NCBI RefSeq assembly: GCF_900638305.1
Contig: NZ_LR134506.1
Span: 682,001-746,000 of the forward strand
DNA from: Porphyromonas cangingivalis
GTDB taxonomy: Bacteria > Bacteroidota > Bacteroidia > Bacteroidales > Porphyromonadaceae
DNA length: 64,000 bases
Direction: 5' to 3'
The translations under genes were made by a program, and so were the position numbers. Below the pieces are notes generated by a model. It made no database searches. It had not been told where the DNA came from and saw only the letters and a list, made by a program, of their open reading frames with translations. This document shows, piece by piece, positions 16,957 to 26,460 of the stretch (positions within the stretch are counted from its first letter, which is position 1; the number at the start of each line of letters is the position of its first letter).

Positions 16957-19419
16957 ATGAGGAACAATAGCAGTAGATCAACAAACAAAAAGGAGTGTAT
17001 CTTCCCTTCGAGTTTTGAAGAGAGACTGGACTTCGGAGTGATCCGAGCAGACCTCAGACGTCTCTGTGACAACGAGGTAAGTCGGCACTTCACAGACCAA
17101 ATGACGTTCTTGACCGACCCCAAAGAGATCACAGAGCGTCTTACTCAGGTCAAGGAGATGATGCACCTGATGCAATCCGGGAAGGATGTCCCTTCGCTAC
17201 GATTTGGCGATCTCAAAACTCATATCCATGGGATCAGACCCGAAGGTTCTTTTTTACCTGTCGAAGGAGTTGTCGCCTTGGCTGACTTGCTCAGTGCGTG
17301 TGTGGATATCGTCAAGGTGTTCGATCGCCCACAAGATGACGATGATAGCTATCCCACGCTCTCCAAGATAGTATCCGGAATAGACAGTCTGCCCGATATC
17401 CGTCGTCGTATTCATAACCTGATTGACGAGGAAGGAAACATAAAGGATACGGCCTCAAAGGAGTTGAGAGAGATTCGTCACGAATTGAGACGTCTCAACA
17501 GTTCCATCGGCACAACGATGCAAAGCCTCCTGAAGCATGCTCAGTCTCAGGGTTGGGTAGAGAAAGATGCGCACCCCACGGTGCGAGAAGGAAGACTCCT
17601 ATTACCGATCGTACCGTCTGCAAAGCGAGAGCTTAAAGGGATTGTACACGATGAGTCTGCTACGGGGCGTACACTTTTTGTGGAGCCGGAGCAATTGGTT
17701 GAGATGAACAACAAGATCAGGGAGAAGTTGAGCGAAGAAAAACGCGAAATCACAAAACTCTTGAAGGAATTCACAGGTGTCCTTCGTCCTGAACTGCCTG
17801 CTGTCCAACTCAACTGTACGCTCATCGGCGTCCTTGACTTTGCAAAAGCCAAAGCGAGATTGGGAGCAAGACTCAGAGCCATCGTCCCACACCTTACCCC
17901 CCACAAGAAAATGGAGTGGTTCGGTGCGAGACATCCTCTTCTCGAACAACACCTCAGGTCCCAAAAGAAAGAGATAGTCCCTCTTGACATCAGACTCTCT
18001 CACGAAGATCGTATCCTTGTCATCTCTGGACCGAATGCAGGAGGAAAGTCAGCGACGCTCAAAGCTGTGGGGCTATTACAATATATGCTTCAGTGCGGTC
18101 TTCCGATACCGATATTGGATCATTCGACTTGCTGTCTTTTCAAGAAGATATTTCTCAATCTTGGGGATGAACAATCACTCGAAAACGATCTCAGCACGTA
18201 CTCATCTCACCTGCTCAACATGAAGTATTTTAGTCAAAATGCAGACAAACATACACTCATACTGATTGACGAATTTGGTTCGGGGACAGAGCCGATCATC
18301 GGAGGTGCGATTGCGGAAGCTTTACTTAATCGTTTCGTTGAGATTGGTTGCTATGGGATGATCACTACTCACTATGGAAATCTCAAAGACTTCTCTGAGA
18401 CACACAAAGGGGTGGTCAATGGTGCCATGCTTTTTGACAGACAAGAAATTCGCCCGCTCTATCAGCTCTTCATCGGCAAACCGGGGAGCTCTTTTGCCAT
18501 AGAGATAGCACGCAAGATCGGTCTCTCCACAGACATCTTGGACTATGCCACAAATCTTGTCGGTACGGACTACGTGATGCAGGACAAGTATCTCCAGGAC
18601 ATCATGAGGGACAAGAAGTATTGGGAAGAGAAGCGGACTAAAATACACAAACAGGAGAAGGAATTAGAACAACTCAAACAAAAACTCAACGAACGTCTGG
18701 AAAAGCTCAAAACCGATCGCAAGGAGCTTATCTCCAAGGCTGAAAAAGAGGCTATTCAGATCTTGTCTTCAGCCAATGCTACGGTAGAGAAGACTATACG
18801 TGAAATCAAAGAGAAGAAGGCAGAAAAAGAGTCTACTATGGCTCTGAGACGTAAGTTGGAGGAGAAAAAGCAAAATCTACTCAATAACATCACCCAAAAA
18901 GAAAAAGCACCCAAAGAAGATAAAACGACCCAAACTGTCACAAAAAAAATAGTGGAAGCCAAGATCGTTGTCGGAGGTAGTGTGACCGTAGAGGGGTCAA
19001 ACGAAGTCGGCGAGGTCATTGAGCTTATGAAAAATAAGGCTCGTGTAAGAATGGGCAGTTTAGTCATGATACTCCCTATCAGTAAACTCAAACCAAGCAT
19101 GAGGGAGGCAACGGGGATCATAAAGCGAAAACCGGTAGCTATCGAGAACATGGCAGATGATCGGCGTCTGAACTTCAAGCCTCAACTGGACTGCAGAGGC
19201 ATGAGGGTGGATGAAGCGATGCAAAGTGTAACCTACTTCATTGATGATGCCATACGTTTTGCCTATTCACCGGTACGTATCCTACACGGTACAGGGACCG
19301 GTGCACTGAGAGAAGCTATTCGACAACAGCTATCGGCCATTCCTCTCGTAAAGCGATATAAGGACGAACACGTCGATCTTGGAGGAGCAGGCATTACCGT
19401 TGTGGAGTTGGATCTTTGA
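16957..19419 (+). CDS. mutS2: Endonuclease MutS2
   Basis: MutS-family ATPase with a C-terminal Smr nuclease domain; in other bacteria it limits recombination or rescues collided ribosomes. Length is 820 residues. No MutS mismatch-recognition N-terminal domain is present. Walker A GPNAGGKSATLK sits near residue 358, Walker B DEFGSGTEP near 438. A long charged coiled coil covers about 550-665, and the Smr domain starts at LDCRGMRVDEAM (about 745) with the HGTGTGALREAIR loop. The ATG follows the rseP stop with no gap, so translation is likely coupled. Confidence 0.94.
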   Translation: MRNNSSRSTNKKECIFPSSFEERLDFGVIRADLRRLCDNEVSRHFTDQMTFLTDPKEITERLTQVKEMMHLMQSGKDVPSLRFGDLKTHIHGIRPEGSFLPVEGVVALADLLSACVDIVKVFDRPQDDDDSYPTLSKIVSGIDSLPDIRRRIHNLIDEEGNIKDTASKELREIRHELRRLNSSIGTTMQSLLKHAQSQGWVEKDAHPTVREGRLLLPIVPSAKRELKGIVHDESATGRTLFVEPEQLVEMNNKIREKLSEEKREITKLLKEFTGVLRPELPAVQLNCTLIGVLDFAKAKARLGARLRAIVPHLTPHKKMEWFGARHPLLEQHLRSQKKEIVPLDIRLSHEDRILVISGPNAGGKSATLKAVGLLQYMLQCGLPIPILDHSTCCLFKKIFLNLGDEQSLENDLSTYSSHLLNMKYFSQNADKHTLILIDEFGSGTEPIIGGAIAEALLNRFVEIGCYGMITTHYGNLKDFSETHKGVVNGAMLFDRQEIRPLYQLFIGKPGSSFAIEIARKIGLSTDILDYATNLVGTDYVMQDKYLQDIMRDKKYWEEKRTKIHKQEKELEQLKQKLNERLEKLKTDRKELISKAEKEAIQILSSANATVEKTIREIKEKKAEKESTMALRRKLEEKKQNLLNNITQKEKAPKEDKTTQTVTKKIVEAKIVVGGSVTVEGSNEVGEVIELMKNKARVRMGSLVMILPISKLKPSMREATGIIKRKPVAIENMADDRRLNFKPQLDCRGMRVDEAMQSVTYFIDDAIRFAYSPVRILHGTGTGALREAIRQQLSAIPLVKRYKDEHVDLGGAGITVVELDL

Positions 19420-19448
19420 ATAACGACATTTGACAATATAAGATCATT

Positions 19449-20009
19449 ATGTTTGTAGCACAGAAAAAGAGACAAGAGAACATATCTGAGTACATCTTAT
19501 ATATGTTTCAGGTAGAGGACATCATAAGAGCTCTTAATGGAGATGATGAGGCCATCGAGAAGTATGTCTTGAACAACTATAAAAATACCGAAGGTCCCAC
19601 ACAAATTGTTATCGATTGGTACATAACTCTTAAAAATGAGATGGTACTCAATAACCTGATGACTTCGGGACACCTTCCGACGATACAAAATCTCCTTTTC
19701 AGGCTGAACACTATCCACCAGCAATTGCTTAAGATGCCCGTGCAGTCCATATATTCGACAGTGTACTATAAAACTTTGCCTGCGATCATTCAACTGCGGT
19801 CACTCAGCAATGACACAAAACAAAACGAAATAGAGACTTGCTTTGTCGGTATCTATGGCTATCTCAGCCTAAAGATGCAAGGGAAAGAGGTATCGGCAGA
19901 AACCCTTGAGTCAATCAAACAGATCAGTACATTCTTGGCTATTCTTGCAGATAGATTTTGTGAGATAGAGGCCGGTAATATAAAAGTCGATAACGCCACA
20001 GAAGTATGA
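19449..20009 (+). CDS. DUF4924 family protein
   Basis: A 186-residue soluble, mostly helical protein of a family largely confined to Bacteroidetes. The N terminus, MFVAQKKRQENISEYILYM, followed by FQVEDIIRA, is the recognisable signature. No catalytic motif or known function. Its 3' end overlaps the rfbD-like gene by 4 bases (ATGA), so it is probably translated together with that gene, downstream of mutS2 (29-base gap). A second in-frame ATG 17 codons in leaves out the conserved N terminus and is less likely. Confidence 0.75.
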   Translation: MFVAQKKRQENISEYILYMFQVEDIIRALNGDDEAIEKYVLNNYKNTEGPTQIVIDWYITLKNEMVLNNLMTSGHLPTIQNLLFRLNTIHQQLLKMPVQSIYSTVYYKTLPAIIQLRSLSNDTKQNEIETCFVGIYGYLSLKMQGKEVSAETLESIKQISTFLAILADRFCEIEAGNIKVDNATEV

Positions 20010-20914
20010 AAAAAAAGAAACAACTCACCGTCTGGCTGACCGGGGCTGGAGGACAACTCGGAAATGCAATCATTCGCAACTTTGGTGAAGTGGAAGGGAT
20101 CAAATGGTTGCCTACAATAAGAAGTGTTATAGATCTCACCATCCCGGAAGAAGTCGAACGTTTTTTCAACTTCTACAAGCCCGATATTGTTGTCAATGCG
20201 GCTGCATTTACAGGTGTTGATGATGCAGAGGTCAATCGCAACGAAGCCATACGACTCAACACCGAACTTCCCGATCAGTTGGCGGCTCTATGTCAACAAC
20301 ACAATAAAATACTTTTTCACTTCAGTACCGATCACGTATTTGGAGGAGAGGGCTGTCCGAAGTCTTCACACCCTTACAAAGAGGAGGATCAACCTTGTCC
20401 TGCAAATTTCTACGCAGAGACAAAACTCGAAGGAGAGGCCAGAGTCCTATCCACATGCACTACGGCTTACGTGTGGCGCACAGCATGGTTATACTCCCCT
20501 TATGGCAAGAACTTCTACAATATTATCCGTCGCAAAGCTCTCGAGGATGCTAAGTTGAGGGTAGTAAATGATGAGGTTGGCAGTCCGACATCTGCTTTCG
20601 GTTTGGCCAAGTCAGTGGTTCGCGTCATTCAAAATATAAAGCAAGGGGATGTGCTCGAATTCGGACTTTACCACTATGCTGATGTCGGAGAAGTCTCAAG
20701 GTTTGACTTCGCAAGAGCGATCTTGGATCTAGATACTTTGACCCATAACGTTGAGATCACTCCTTGTAGCCAAAAGGAATATAATACTTTGGCTAATAGA
20801 CCTCAATATTCGACATTAGACATCAACAAAATCCAAAGCAAGATCACAGATATCTCCCAACCTTGGCAAGAGGCTCTGAAGGAAGTCTATGAGTTGGAAC
20901 TATCAATGAACTAA
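20006..20914 (+). CDS. rfbD: dTDP-4-dehydrorhamnose reductase family protein (RfbD-like)
   Basis: Short-chain dehydrogenase-type NAD(P)H reductase predicted to make dTDP-L-rhamnose from its 4-keto precursor, for surface polysaccharide. Length is 302 residues. The nucleotide-binding LTGAGGQLGNAI lies near residues 10-21, followed by VVNAAAFTGVDDAE, the STDHVF strand and the catalytic pair in YAETK (Y136, K140). The window has no rfbA, rfbB or rfbC, so the gene stands apart from a rhamnose operon. The family also includes other NDP-sugar reductases, so the exact substrate is inferred. Confidence 0.85.
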   Translation: MKKKKQLTVWLTGAGGQLGNAIIRNFGEVEGIKWLPTIRSVIDLTIPEEVERFFNFYKPDIVVNAAAFTGVDDAEVNRNEAIRLNTELPDQLAALCQQHNKILFHFSTDHVFGGEGCPKSSHPYKEEDQPCPANFYAETKLEGEARVLSTCTTAYVWRTAWLYSPYGKNFYNIIRRKALEDAKLRVVNDEVGSPTSAFGLAKSVVRVIQNIKQGDVLEFGLYHYADVGEVSRFDFARAILDLDTLTHNVEITPCSQKEYNTLANRPQYSTLDINKIQSKITDISQPWQEALKEVYELELSMN

Positions 20915-20943
20915 GAAAAATATCTACAACATATCATTATATC

Positions 20944-22521
20944 ATGCAGTACAATCAAGCCGAAATATCCAGACGTCGCACTTTTGCCATCATCGCTCAC
21001 CCTGATGCCGGGAAGACAACACTGACAGAGAAGCTACTCTTGTTTGGTGGTGCAATCCATGTGGCAGGAGCGGTCAAAAGCAATAAAATCAAAAAGACTG
21101 CCACTTCAGACTGGATGGAGATAGAAAAACAAAGAGGGATCTCCGTAGCGACTTCTGTGATGGGCTTCAACTATGAGGGCTACAAAATCAACATCCTTGA
21201 TACTCCCGGTCACCAAGACTTTGCAGAGGATACTTACCGTACGCTGACTGCAGTGGATAGTGTTATCATTGTCATCGATGGAGCTCGTGGTGTGGAGCAA
21301 CAAACAAAGAGACTAATGGAGGTTTGTCGTATGCGTAAGACCCCTGTAATTGTCTTTGTGAACAAGATGGACAGAGAGAGTCAAGATCCGTTCGACTTGT
21401 TGGATGAAATCGAAGAAGAGCTCCAGATCAAGGTTACTCCTCTATCTTGGCCCATCGACTCGGGCGAACGGTTCAAAGGAGTTTACAACATCTATGAGAA
21501 GGGGTTAGATATCTACACGCCTAACAAACAAAAAATCTCTGAACGTGTAGAGCTTGACCTCGATAGTGCCCAACTCACAGAATATATCTCAGAAGCTCAA
21601 GCAAAGAAGCTAAAAGATGACTTGGAACTCATAAACGAAGTCTACCCCTCACTCGATACCGAACGATACCTAAACGCCGAAGTTGCACCGGTATTCTTTG
21701 GTTCAGCACTCAACACTTTCGGGGTAAAGGAGCTCCTCGACTGTTTCGTTCGCATAGCTCCCGCACCACGTGTAACTCAGGCTGAGGAAAGAGCTGTAGA
21801 TCCATACGAAGAGCCTTTCACAGGATTCATCTTTAAGATCCATGCCAATATGGATCCCAACCACCGCAGTTGTATCGCGTTTGTCAAGATTTGTTCAGGA
21901 CAATTTGAGCGCAACACAAACTACAAGCACGTACGTCTTGGTAAAAATCTGAAATTCAGTAGCCCGACTGCTTTTATGGCTCAAAAAAAGGAGATTGTCG
22001 ACAATGCCTTTGCAGGTGATATCATCGGGCTTCCGGATACTGGAAACTTCAAGATCGGAGACACCCTGACATCGGGAGAAAATCTGCATTTCAAAGGCCT
22101 ACCCAGCTTCTCCCCTGAGATGTTCAAATACATTGAAAATGCGGATCCGATGAAGGCCAAACAGCTCCAAAAAGGGATCGACCAACTCATGGACGAAGGG
22201 GTTGCACAACTCTTTACCAGCACATTCAATGGTCGTAAGATCATTGGCACAGTGGGACAACTCCAGTTCGAAGTCATCGAGTATCGCCTACTCCACGAGT
22301 ACCAAGCACAGTGCCGTTGGGAACCCGTGAGCTTGTACAAGGCTTGCTGGATCTCATCCGACAATCAAGCTGCACTCGAAGATTTCAAGCGGCGCAAGGC
22401 GCAATATATGGCTGTGGACATCCACGGTCGTGATGTTTATATGGCTGACAGTGGCTATCTTCTCAACATGGCAAGACAAGACTTCCCTGAGATAGAGTTC
22501 CACTTCACCTCGGAATTCTAA
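20944..22521 (+). CDS. prfC: Peptide chain release factor 3 (RF3)
   Basis: Translational GTPase that recycles RF1 and RF2 from the ribosome after termination. Length is 525 residues, as expected. G motifs: G1 HPDAGKTTLTEK, G2 region RGISVATSVM, G3 DTPGHQDFAEDT, G4 VNKMDRE. RF3-specific C-terminal part is complete (GTVGQLQFEVIEYRL). RF1 (prfA) lies at 51817. The stop codon overlaps the ATG of the next gene by one base. Confidence 0.95.
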   Translation: MQYNQAEISRRRTFAIIAHPDAGKTTLTEKLLLFGGAIHVAGAVKSNKIKKTATSDWMEIEKQRGISVATSVMGFNYEGYKINILDTPGHQDFAEDTYRTLTAVDSVIIVIDGARGVEQQTKRLMEVCRMRKTPVIVFVNKMDRESQDPFDLLDEIEEELQIKVTPLSWPIDSGERFKGVYNIYEKGLDIYTPNKQKISERVELDLDSAQLTEYISEAQAKKLKDDLELINEVYPSLDTERYLNAEVAPVFFGSALNTFGVKELLDCFVRIAPAPRVTQAEERAVDPYEEPFTGFIFKIHANMDPNHRSCIAFVKICSGQFERNTNYKHVRLGKNLKFSSPTAFMAQKKEIVDNAFAGDIIGLPDTGNFKIGDTLTSGENLHFKGLPSFSPEMFKYIENADPMKAKQLQKGIDQLMDEGVAQLFTSTFNGRKIIGTVGQLQFEVIEYRLLHEYQAQCRWEPVSLYKACWISSDNQAALEDFKRRKAQYMAVDIHGRDVYMADSGYLLNMARQDFPEIEFHFTSEF

Positions 22522-23510
22522 TGTCCACAATAGTAAATACCGACGTGTGCGACTACTATGACAGGCTTGGCTTAGGTCCACTTTGGGATATTGTCCCTAC
22601 CCTCTTTCCCAAGACATACATCACAGACCACCTTTTTATTGTGATGTACATATTGATATTGGGATGGAGCGCATATAAATGGTATCAAAAAGGAGTTTCA
22701 TACAGACTTGCAATCCTCATGCTGTCACCAGCCTTGGTTGTCAGTGTCATACACTTCACTCCGATACTTTTAGTACTACCCATGCTCGTACTTGCTGTTC
22801 TGTACCTTCAGACAAGACCCAAGATCAGTGCTGTACTTGTCAGCATAGCGAGTGTGCTAACAATACATCCACTGCTGGGATACTTCCTCATCTTCTTCAC
22901 CAAGAATAAAAAGGAGTTTGGCATCACAGCCCTGGTAGCCACTATCATCCTGCTTCTTTTGCCACTGACAGTCATGTCTATGGATGCTCTATGGGTCTCT
23001 TATAAAGGATGGATAACAGGATTTAGGAGCATCCCGACAGTCGCAGAGTTGCCAAACGAATTTTCAGTCATTCATCTGATTCGAAAATATGAGATATTAC
23101 CCCCTTGGTTACTCAGACTCTTGGTCATCAATCTCTTTCACATTCAACTCCTGCCATGTCTCAAAGCACGTAAGCTCGAGACTCCACAGAGCTTGTTACC
23201 TCTCTTTTCCGGTTCGATTATACTTTTCATCGGCCTTTTCAGTGGTATGAATACCCTCTATACCTCGGTGATCTCAATGTCAGGAACAGTGATTTGGATG
23301 TTATTCGGAACTCTCTCCGAAAAGACCAAATATACCCTCGGAGGGGTGACTCTTGGGCTTAGTTACACGGGAATCACTTTGGGGCTCTTTGCCTCAGACA
23401 CTAACCTTGTGAGCGAACTACTCGTCTTACTACCAATGTCTATCGTGTGGCTTCTCAATGTGTTGGAAATATGGAAATACATATACAAAAACAAAGCTAA
23501 AAACGTTTAG
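22521..23510 (+). CDS. Uncharacterised polytopic membrane protein
   Basis: I do not recognise this 329-residue protein. It is strongly hydrophobic, with about eight or nine membrane helices and a short soluble N terminus that includes DVCDYYDRLGLGPLWD. The helix arrangement and the aromatic- and proline-rich loops recall GT-C (GT87-like) integral membrane glycosyltransferases, but I see no clear catalytic acidic motif beyond the DYYDR stretch. Its ATG overlaps the prfC stop by one base (TAATG), and the channel gene starts 4 bases after its stop, suggesting a shared transcript. Confidence 0.6.
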   Translation: MSTIVNTDVCDYYDRLGLGPLWDIVPTLFPKTYITDHLFIVMYILILGWSAYKWYQKGVSYRLAILMLSPALVVSVIHFTPILLVLPMLVLAVLYLQTRPKISAVLVSIASVLTIHPLLGYFLIFFTKNKKEFGITALVATIILLLLPLTVMSMDALWVSYKGWITGFRSIPTVAELPNEFSVIHLIRKYEILPPWLLRLLVINLFHIQLLPCLKARKLETPQSLLPLFSGSIILFIGLFSGMNTLYTSVISMSGTVIWMLFGTLSEKTKYTLGGVTLGLSYTGITLGLFASDTNLVSELLVLLPMSIVWLLNVLEIWKYIYKNKAKNV

Positions 23511-23514
23511 TATT

Positions 23515-24447
23515 ATGGACAAATACCGAAACCCACACAAAGAAAGTACACAGAGACACAGACTCTGTATCAATGAGGTAGGGAACTATGGTGAAATGCC
23601 ATGGTATGATCAACGCAAGCTGTACCGCATTCTCTTTTTCAACGACACTAAGGAAGGATGGAGGTTTGACATCGTGATCCTCACTTTGGTTCTATTGAGT
23701 GTCACAGCAGTCTTTATCCATACGATCACCAAGATAGGCACTACCCTTCATCGTTTCCTTTCCATCTTTGAATGGATATGTACCATCCTATTCACGATTG
23801 AGTATTGTGTACGTATTTATGCAAGTCTGGAAAAGAGGAAATACATTTTCTCATTCTTTGGTCTCGTAGATCTATTTGCTGTACTACCCAGCTACATAGC
23901 CATAGCATTCAGTGGAGCACACTATATGCTCATCCTGCGTAGTGTACGCTTGTTGAGAGTTTTCAAGGTATTACAGATGGGAGCCTTTGTCCGGCAAGGC
24001 AAGTTTTTCTCCAAAGCCATTCGGCACAGTTATGAGAAGATCAGCGTCTTCATGCTTTGGATTGCTGTACTTGTATCCCTCCTTGGCACCCTCATGTACA
24101 TCATCGAAAGCCCGGTTAATCCCAATTACAGTAGCATTCCCAGATCCATATACTGGGCAATGATCACACTCACGACCGTAGGCTATGGGGACATCACACC
24201 GATCACACCCTTAGGACAGTTTGTATCTACTGTTGTGATGCTTCTTGGTTACTCCATCATCGCTGTACCGACAGGTATCATCAGTGCCGAAGTGGTCAAG
24301 GAGTCTGTCCATGGCAAGACGCACAAAGATCTTTCAGAGCTCGAACCACATGCTTCGGTCTTCTGTCACCACTGTGGACATGAGAGCAATCAACCTCAAG
24401 ACAATTACTGTGCCATCTGTGGGACACAGTTGATCAAACCCGAGTAG
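23515..24447 (+). CDS. Voltage-gated-type potassium channel with C-terminal zinc ribbon
   Basis: Ion transporter-family channel, 310 residues. About six membrane helices: the fourth carries spaced arginines (RSVRLLRVFKV), as in a voltage sensor, and the pore loop has the potassium filter TVGYGD (residues 221-226) before the last helix. The cytosolic C terminus has a four-cysteine zinc ribbon (C284, C287, C299, C302). The start at 23515 (MDKYRNP) was preferred over an ATG at 23458, which lies inside the upstream gene. The next gene, a membrane-anchored DnaQ-fold protein, begins 19 bases downstream. Confidence 0.88.
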   Translation: MDKYRNPHKESTQRHRLCINEVGNYGEMPWYDQRKLYRILFFNDTKEGWRFDIVILTLVLLSVTAVFIHTITKIGTTLHRFLSIFEWICTILFTIEYCVRIYASLEKRKYIFSFFGLVDLFAVLPSYIAIAFSGAHYMLILRSVRLLRVFKVLQMGAFVRQGKFFSKAIRHSYEKISVFMLWIAVLVSLLGTLMYIIESPVNPNYSSIPRSIYWAMITLTTVGYGDITPITPLGQFVSTVVMLLGYSIIAVPTGIISAEVVKESVHGKTHKDLSELEPHASVFCHHCGHESNQPQDNYCAICGTQLIKPE

Positions 24448-24466
24448 CCCTCATCATCAGAAAGCC

Positions 24467-25276
24467 ATGACTGTACTTATCATCATTCTTGCAATCGGGT
24501 TGGTATGGCTACTGTTATCTTCATGGATGAGTAAAAAGGAAGATAAAATAGAACTGCTCCCTATTAACTCCACACAGGTCTCTCAACCTGAGAATCCCTT
24601 TTTCCCCCCTAAAGCTCCAAGAGAAGCAAAGATTGAGTTTACTGTGCTTGACATTCAGACCAATGGGCTTATCACCCAAAAAGGGGATATCCCTGATGCG
24701 ATACAAATCTCATGGTTGCACCTATCGAAGGACTTTCAAGTGATCTCTCACAAAACTCTTCTCATTCGCCAAGAATATCCGGGGAACCCCTCTGCACGTA
24801 AAGTTCACAAGATTGACACCCAACAGATCATAGAATATGGGAAAGATGAGTCCGAAGTGAGCAAAATACTTCTTGACAGCATATCAGACACCTCTGTGTT
24901 GGTCTTTCATAATGCAGAATTTGATATTCAGGTCCTTTATCGGATGCTGGGACGTCACTATTCAGAAGAAGCTCTCGATACATTGAAGCGAAAAAAGACG
25001 ATCTGCACCATGCGCTTCGAAGAACACCTTTACGACCAAGAGTTCCGATATTCAAAACTCACTCACCTTGCTCACCGTCTCTCAGACATCCCCTTACCCA
25101 CCCTGTCAGACCATCCTGTAACCTCTTGGAGAAATGTATGTCTCACTCGCCTCTGTCTGAAAAGGCTCTGCGAACTACACCAAATTTCACATTCATTGCT
25201 TCAAACTCTCCTCACGGATTTCGATGTATATCTATCATCACCTTCAGGTTTTCCGCAAGAAGACTGCAAAGCATGA
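24467..25276 (+). CDS. Membrane-anchored DnaQ-fold (3'-5' exonuclease-like) protein with altered active site
   Basis: A 269-residue protein with one N-terminal membrane helix (residues 2-19), a polar linker and a DnaQ/RNase T-like domain (about 56-240). The Exo I motif reads LDIQTNG (D62, Q64) where active enzymes have D-x-E. Exo II (HNAEFD, D153) is kept. In Exo III, H216 is present but the usual aspartate five residues later is W221. Two of the metal-binding acidic residues therefore seem lost, so it may bind nucleic acid or nucleotides without cutting. It lies 19 bases behind the potassium channel gene, which suggests co-expression. No function is assigned. Confidence 0.7.
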   Translation: MTVLIIILAIGLVWLLLSSWMSKKEDKIELLPINSTQVSQPENPFFPPKAPREAKIEFTVLDIQTNGLITQKGDIPDAIQISWLHLSKDFQVISHKTLLIRQEYPGNPSARKVHKIDTQQIIEYGKDESEVSKILLDSISDTSVLVFHNAEFDIQVLYRMLGRHYSEEALDTLKRKKTICTMRFEEHLYDQEFRYSKLTHLAHRLSDIPLPTLSDHPVTSWRNVCLTRLCLKRLCELHQISHSLLQTLLTDFDVYLSSPSGFPQEDCKA

Positions 25277-25410
25277 AAATAAACTCTAAACAAGCAAGCG
25301 TTTATCATGTGACATATTTGAGAAATTGTCGGCAATCAAACTTTACTCGATAGGACTTACATTTTTCACTCACCACACGGTAAGGATAATACGAGATAAC
25401 CGAAAAGAAG

Positions 25411-25418
25411 TATCTTTG
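25411..25418 (+). promoter_or_regulatory. Candidate -7 promoter element for the family 2 glycosyltransferase
   Basis: TATCTTTG, an exact TAnnTTTG match, 30 bases before the ATG at 25449. Confidence 0.5.
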
Positions 25419-25448
25419 TATAGTAAACAAGAGCACTGACAATACGTA

Positions 25449-26450
25449 ATGACACCGAGATATTCCTTTATCATACCACTTTACAACAGACCCGACGAAA
25501 TCAAAGAATTGTTGGAATCTATTTGTTGTCTTTCAGGCGATATCGATTTTGAGGTTATTGTTGTGGAAGATGGTTCGAAAGTCTCGTCGAAAGAGATAGT
25601 GGAGAGTTTTCGGGATCGTATAGAAGTCAGCTACGTGTATCAAGAGAACACGGGACCGGGAGGAGCTCGCAATAAGGGGGCATCTCTGGCTCAAGGAGAG
25701 ACCCTCATCATCTTGGACTCAGATACGGTGTTACCCACCGAGTATCTCGAAAAGGTAGAACAATCCCGAAGAGAACGCCCTGTCCCTCTTTGGGGAGGTC
25801 CGGATCGTGCCAGTGAAGACTTCACTGTCATCCAGAGAGCCATTGATTATAGCATGACTTCCTTTTTCACCACGGGGGGTATCCGAGGCGGAAAGAAGAG
25901 ACTCGACAAATTCTACCCAAGAAGCTTCAATATGGGGATCGATTGCGAAGTCTATCGATCGGTAGGAGGCTTCAGAGCCATGCGCTTTGGAGAGGATTTG
26001 GATCTCAGTATGCGTATCCTTGAAGCGGGATATAGATCTGAGTGTTATGAAGAAGCTTGGCTCTATCACAAGCGTAGAGTCTCATATCGACAGTTTTTCC
26101 GACAGGTCTACAATAGTGGGATCGCTCGTATCACTCTCAACAAACTTCATCCGGGGACACTCAAGCTCGTGCATTGGTTGCCGGCACTGTTTGTCCTTGG
26201 TCATCTCGTGCTCATTCTTTTGGCTCTTATTCACAACCCTTATTGGCTGATCTTCCCACTCATATATGCACTGTTGATCACCTGCGATCTATTTATCCGT
26301 ACAGGATGGATGGATCTTGCGGTGCACGGTGTGATTGCTTCTTACGTTCAACTCTTTGGGTATGGATTGGGTTTTTTACACTCGTTCCGTAAGCAAATCC
26401 TGATGAGGCAAGGCAACTTCACCAAGTTTGACAAGAATTTCTATGACTAA
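25449..26450 (+). CDS. Family 2 glycosyltransferase
   Basis: Inverting GT-A sugar transferase, 333 residues, with the cytosolic catalytic domain first (YSFIIPLYNRPDEIKELLES at the N terminus, VEDGS near 45, acidic DSD metal motif near residue 90, FGEDLDLSMRILEAG near 180) and two or three C-terminal membrane helices (about 235-320). This layout fits enzymes that act on lipid-linked or membrane acceptors. Donor and acceptor cannot be read from the sequence. The first gene of a run that goes on with a YfhO-like protein. Confidence 0.88.
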   Translation: MTPRYSFIIPLYNRPDEIKELLESICCLSGDIDFEVIVVEDGSKVSSKEIVESFRDRIEVSYVYQENTGPGGARNKGASLAQGETLIILDSDTVLPTEYLEKVEQSRRERPVPLWGGPDRASEDFTVIQRAIDYSMTSFFTTGGIRGGKKRLDKFYPRSFNMGIDCEVYRSVGGFRAMRFGEDLDLSMRILEAGYRSECYEEAWLYHKRRVSYRQFFRQVYNSGIARITLNKLHPGTLKLVHWLPALFVLGHLVLILLALIHNPYWLIFPLIYALLITCDLFIRTGWMDLAVHGVIASYVQLFGYGLGFLHSFRKQILMRQGNFTKFDKNFYD

Positions 26451-26460
26451 TTTCCAAACA

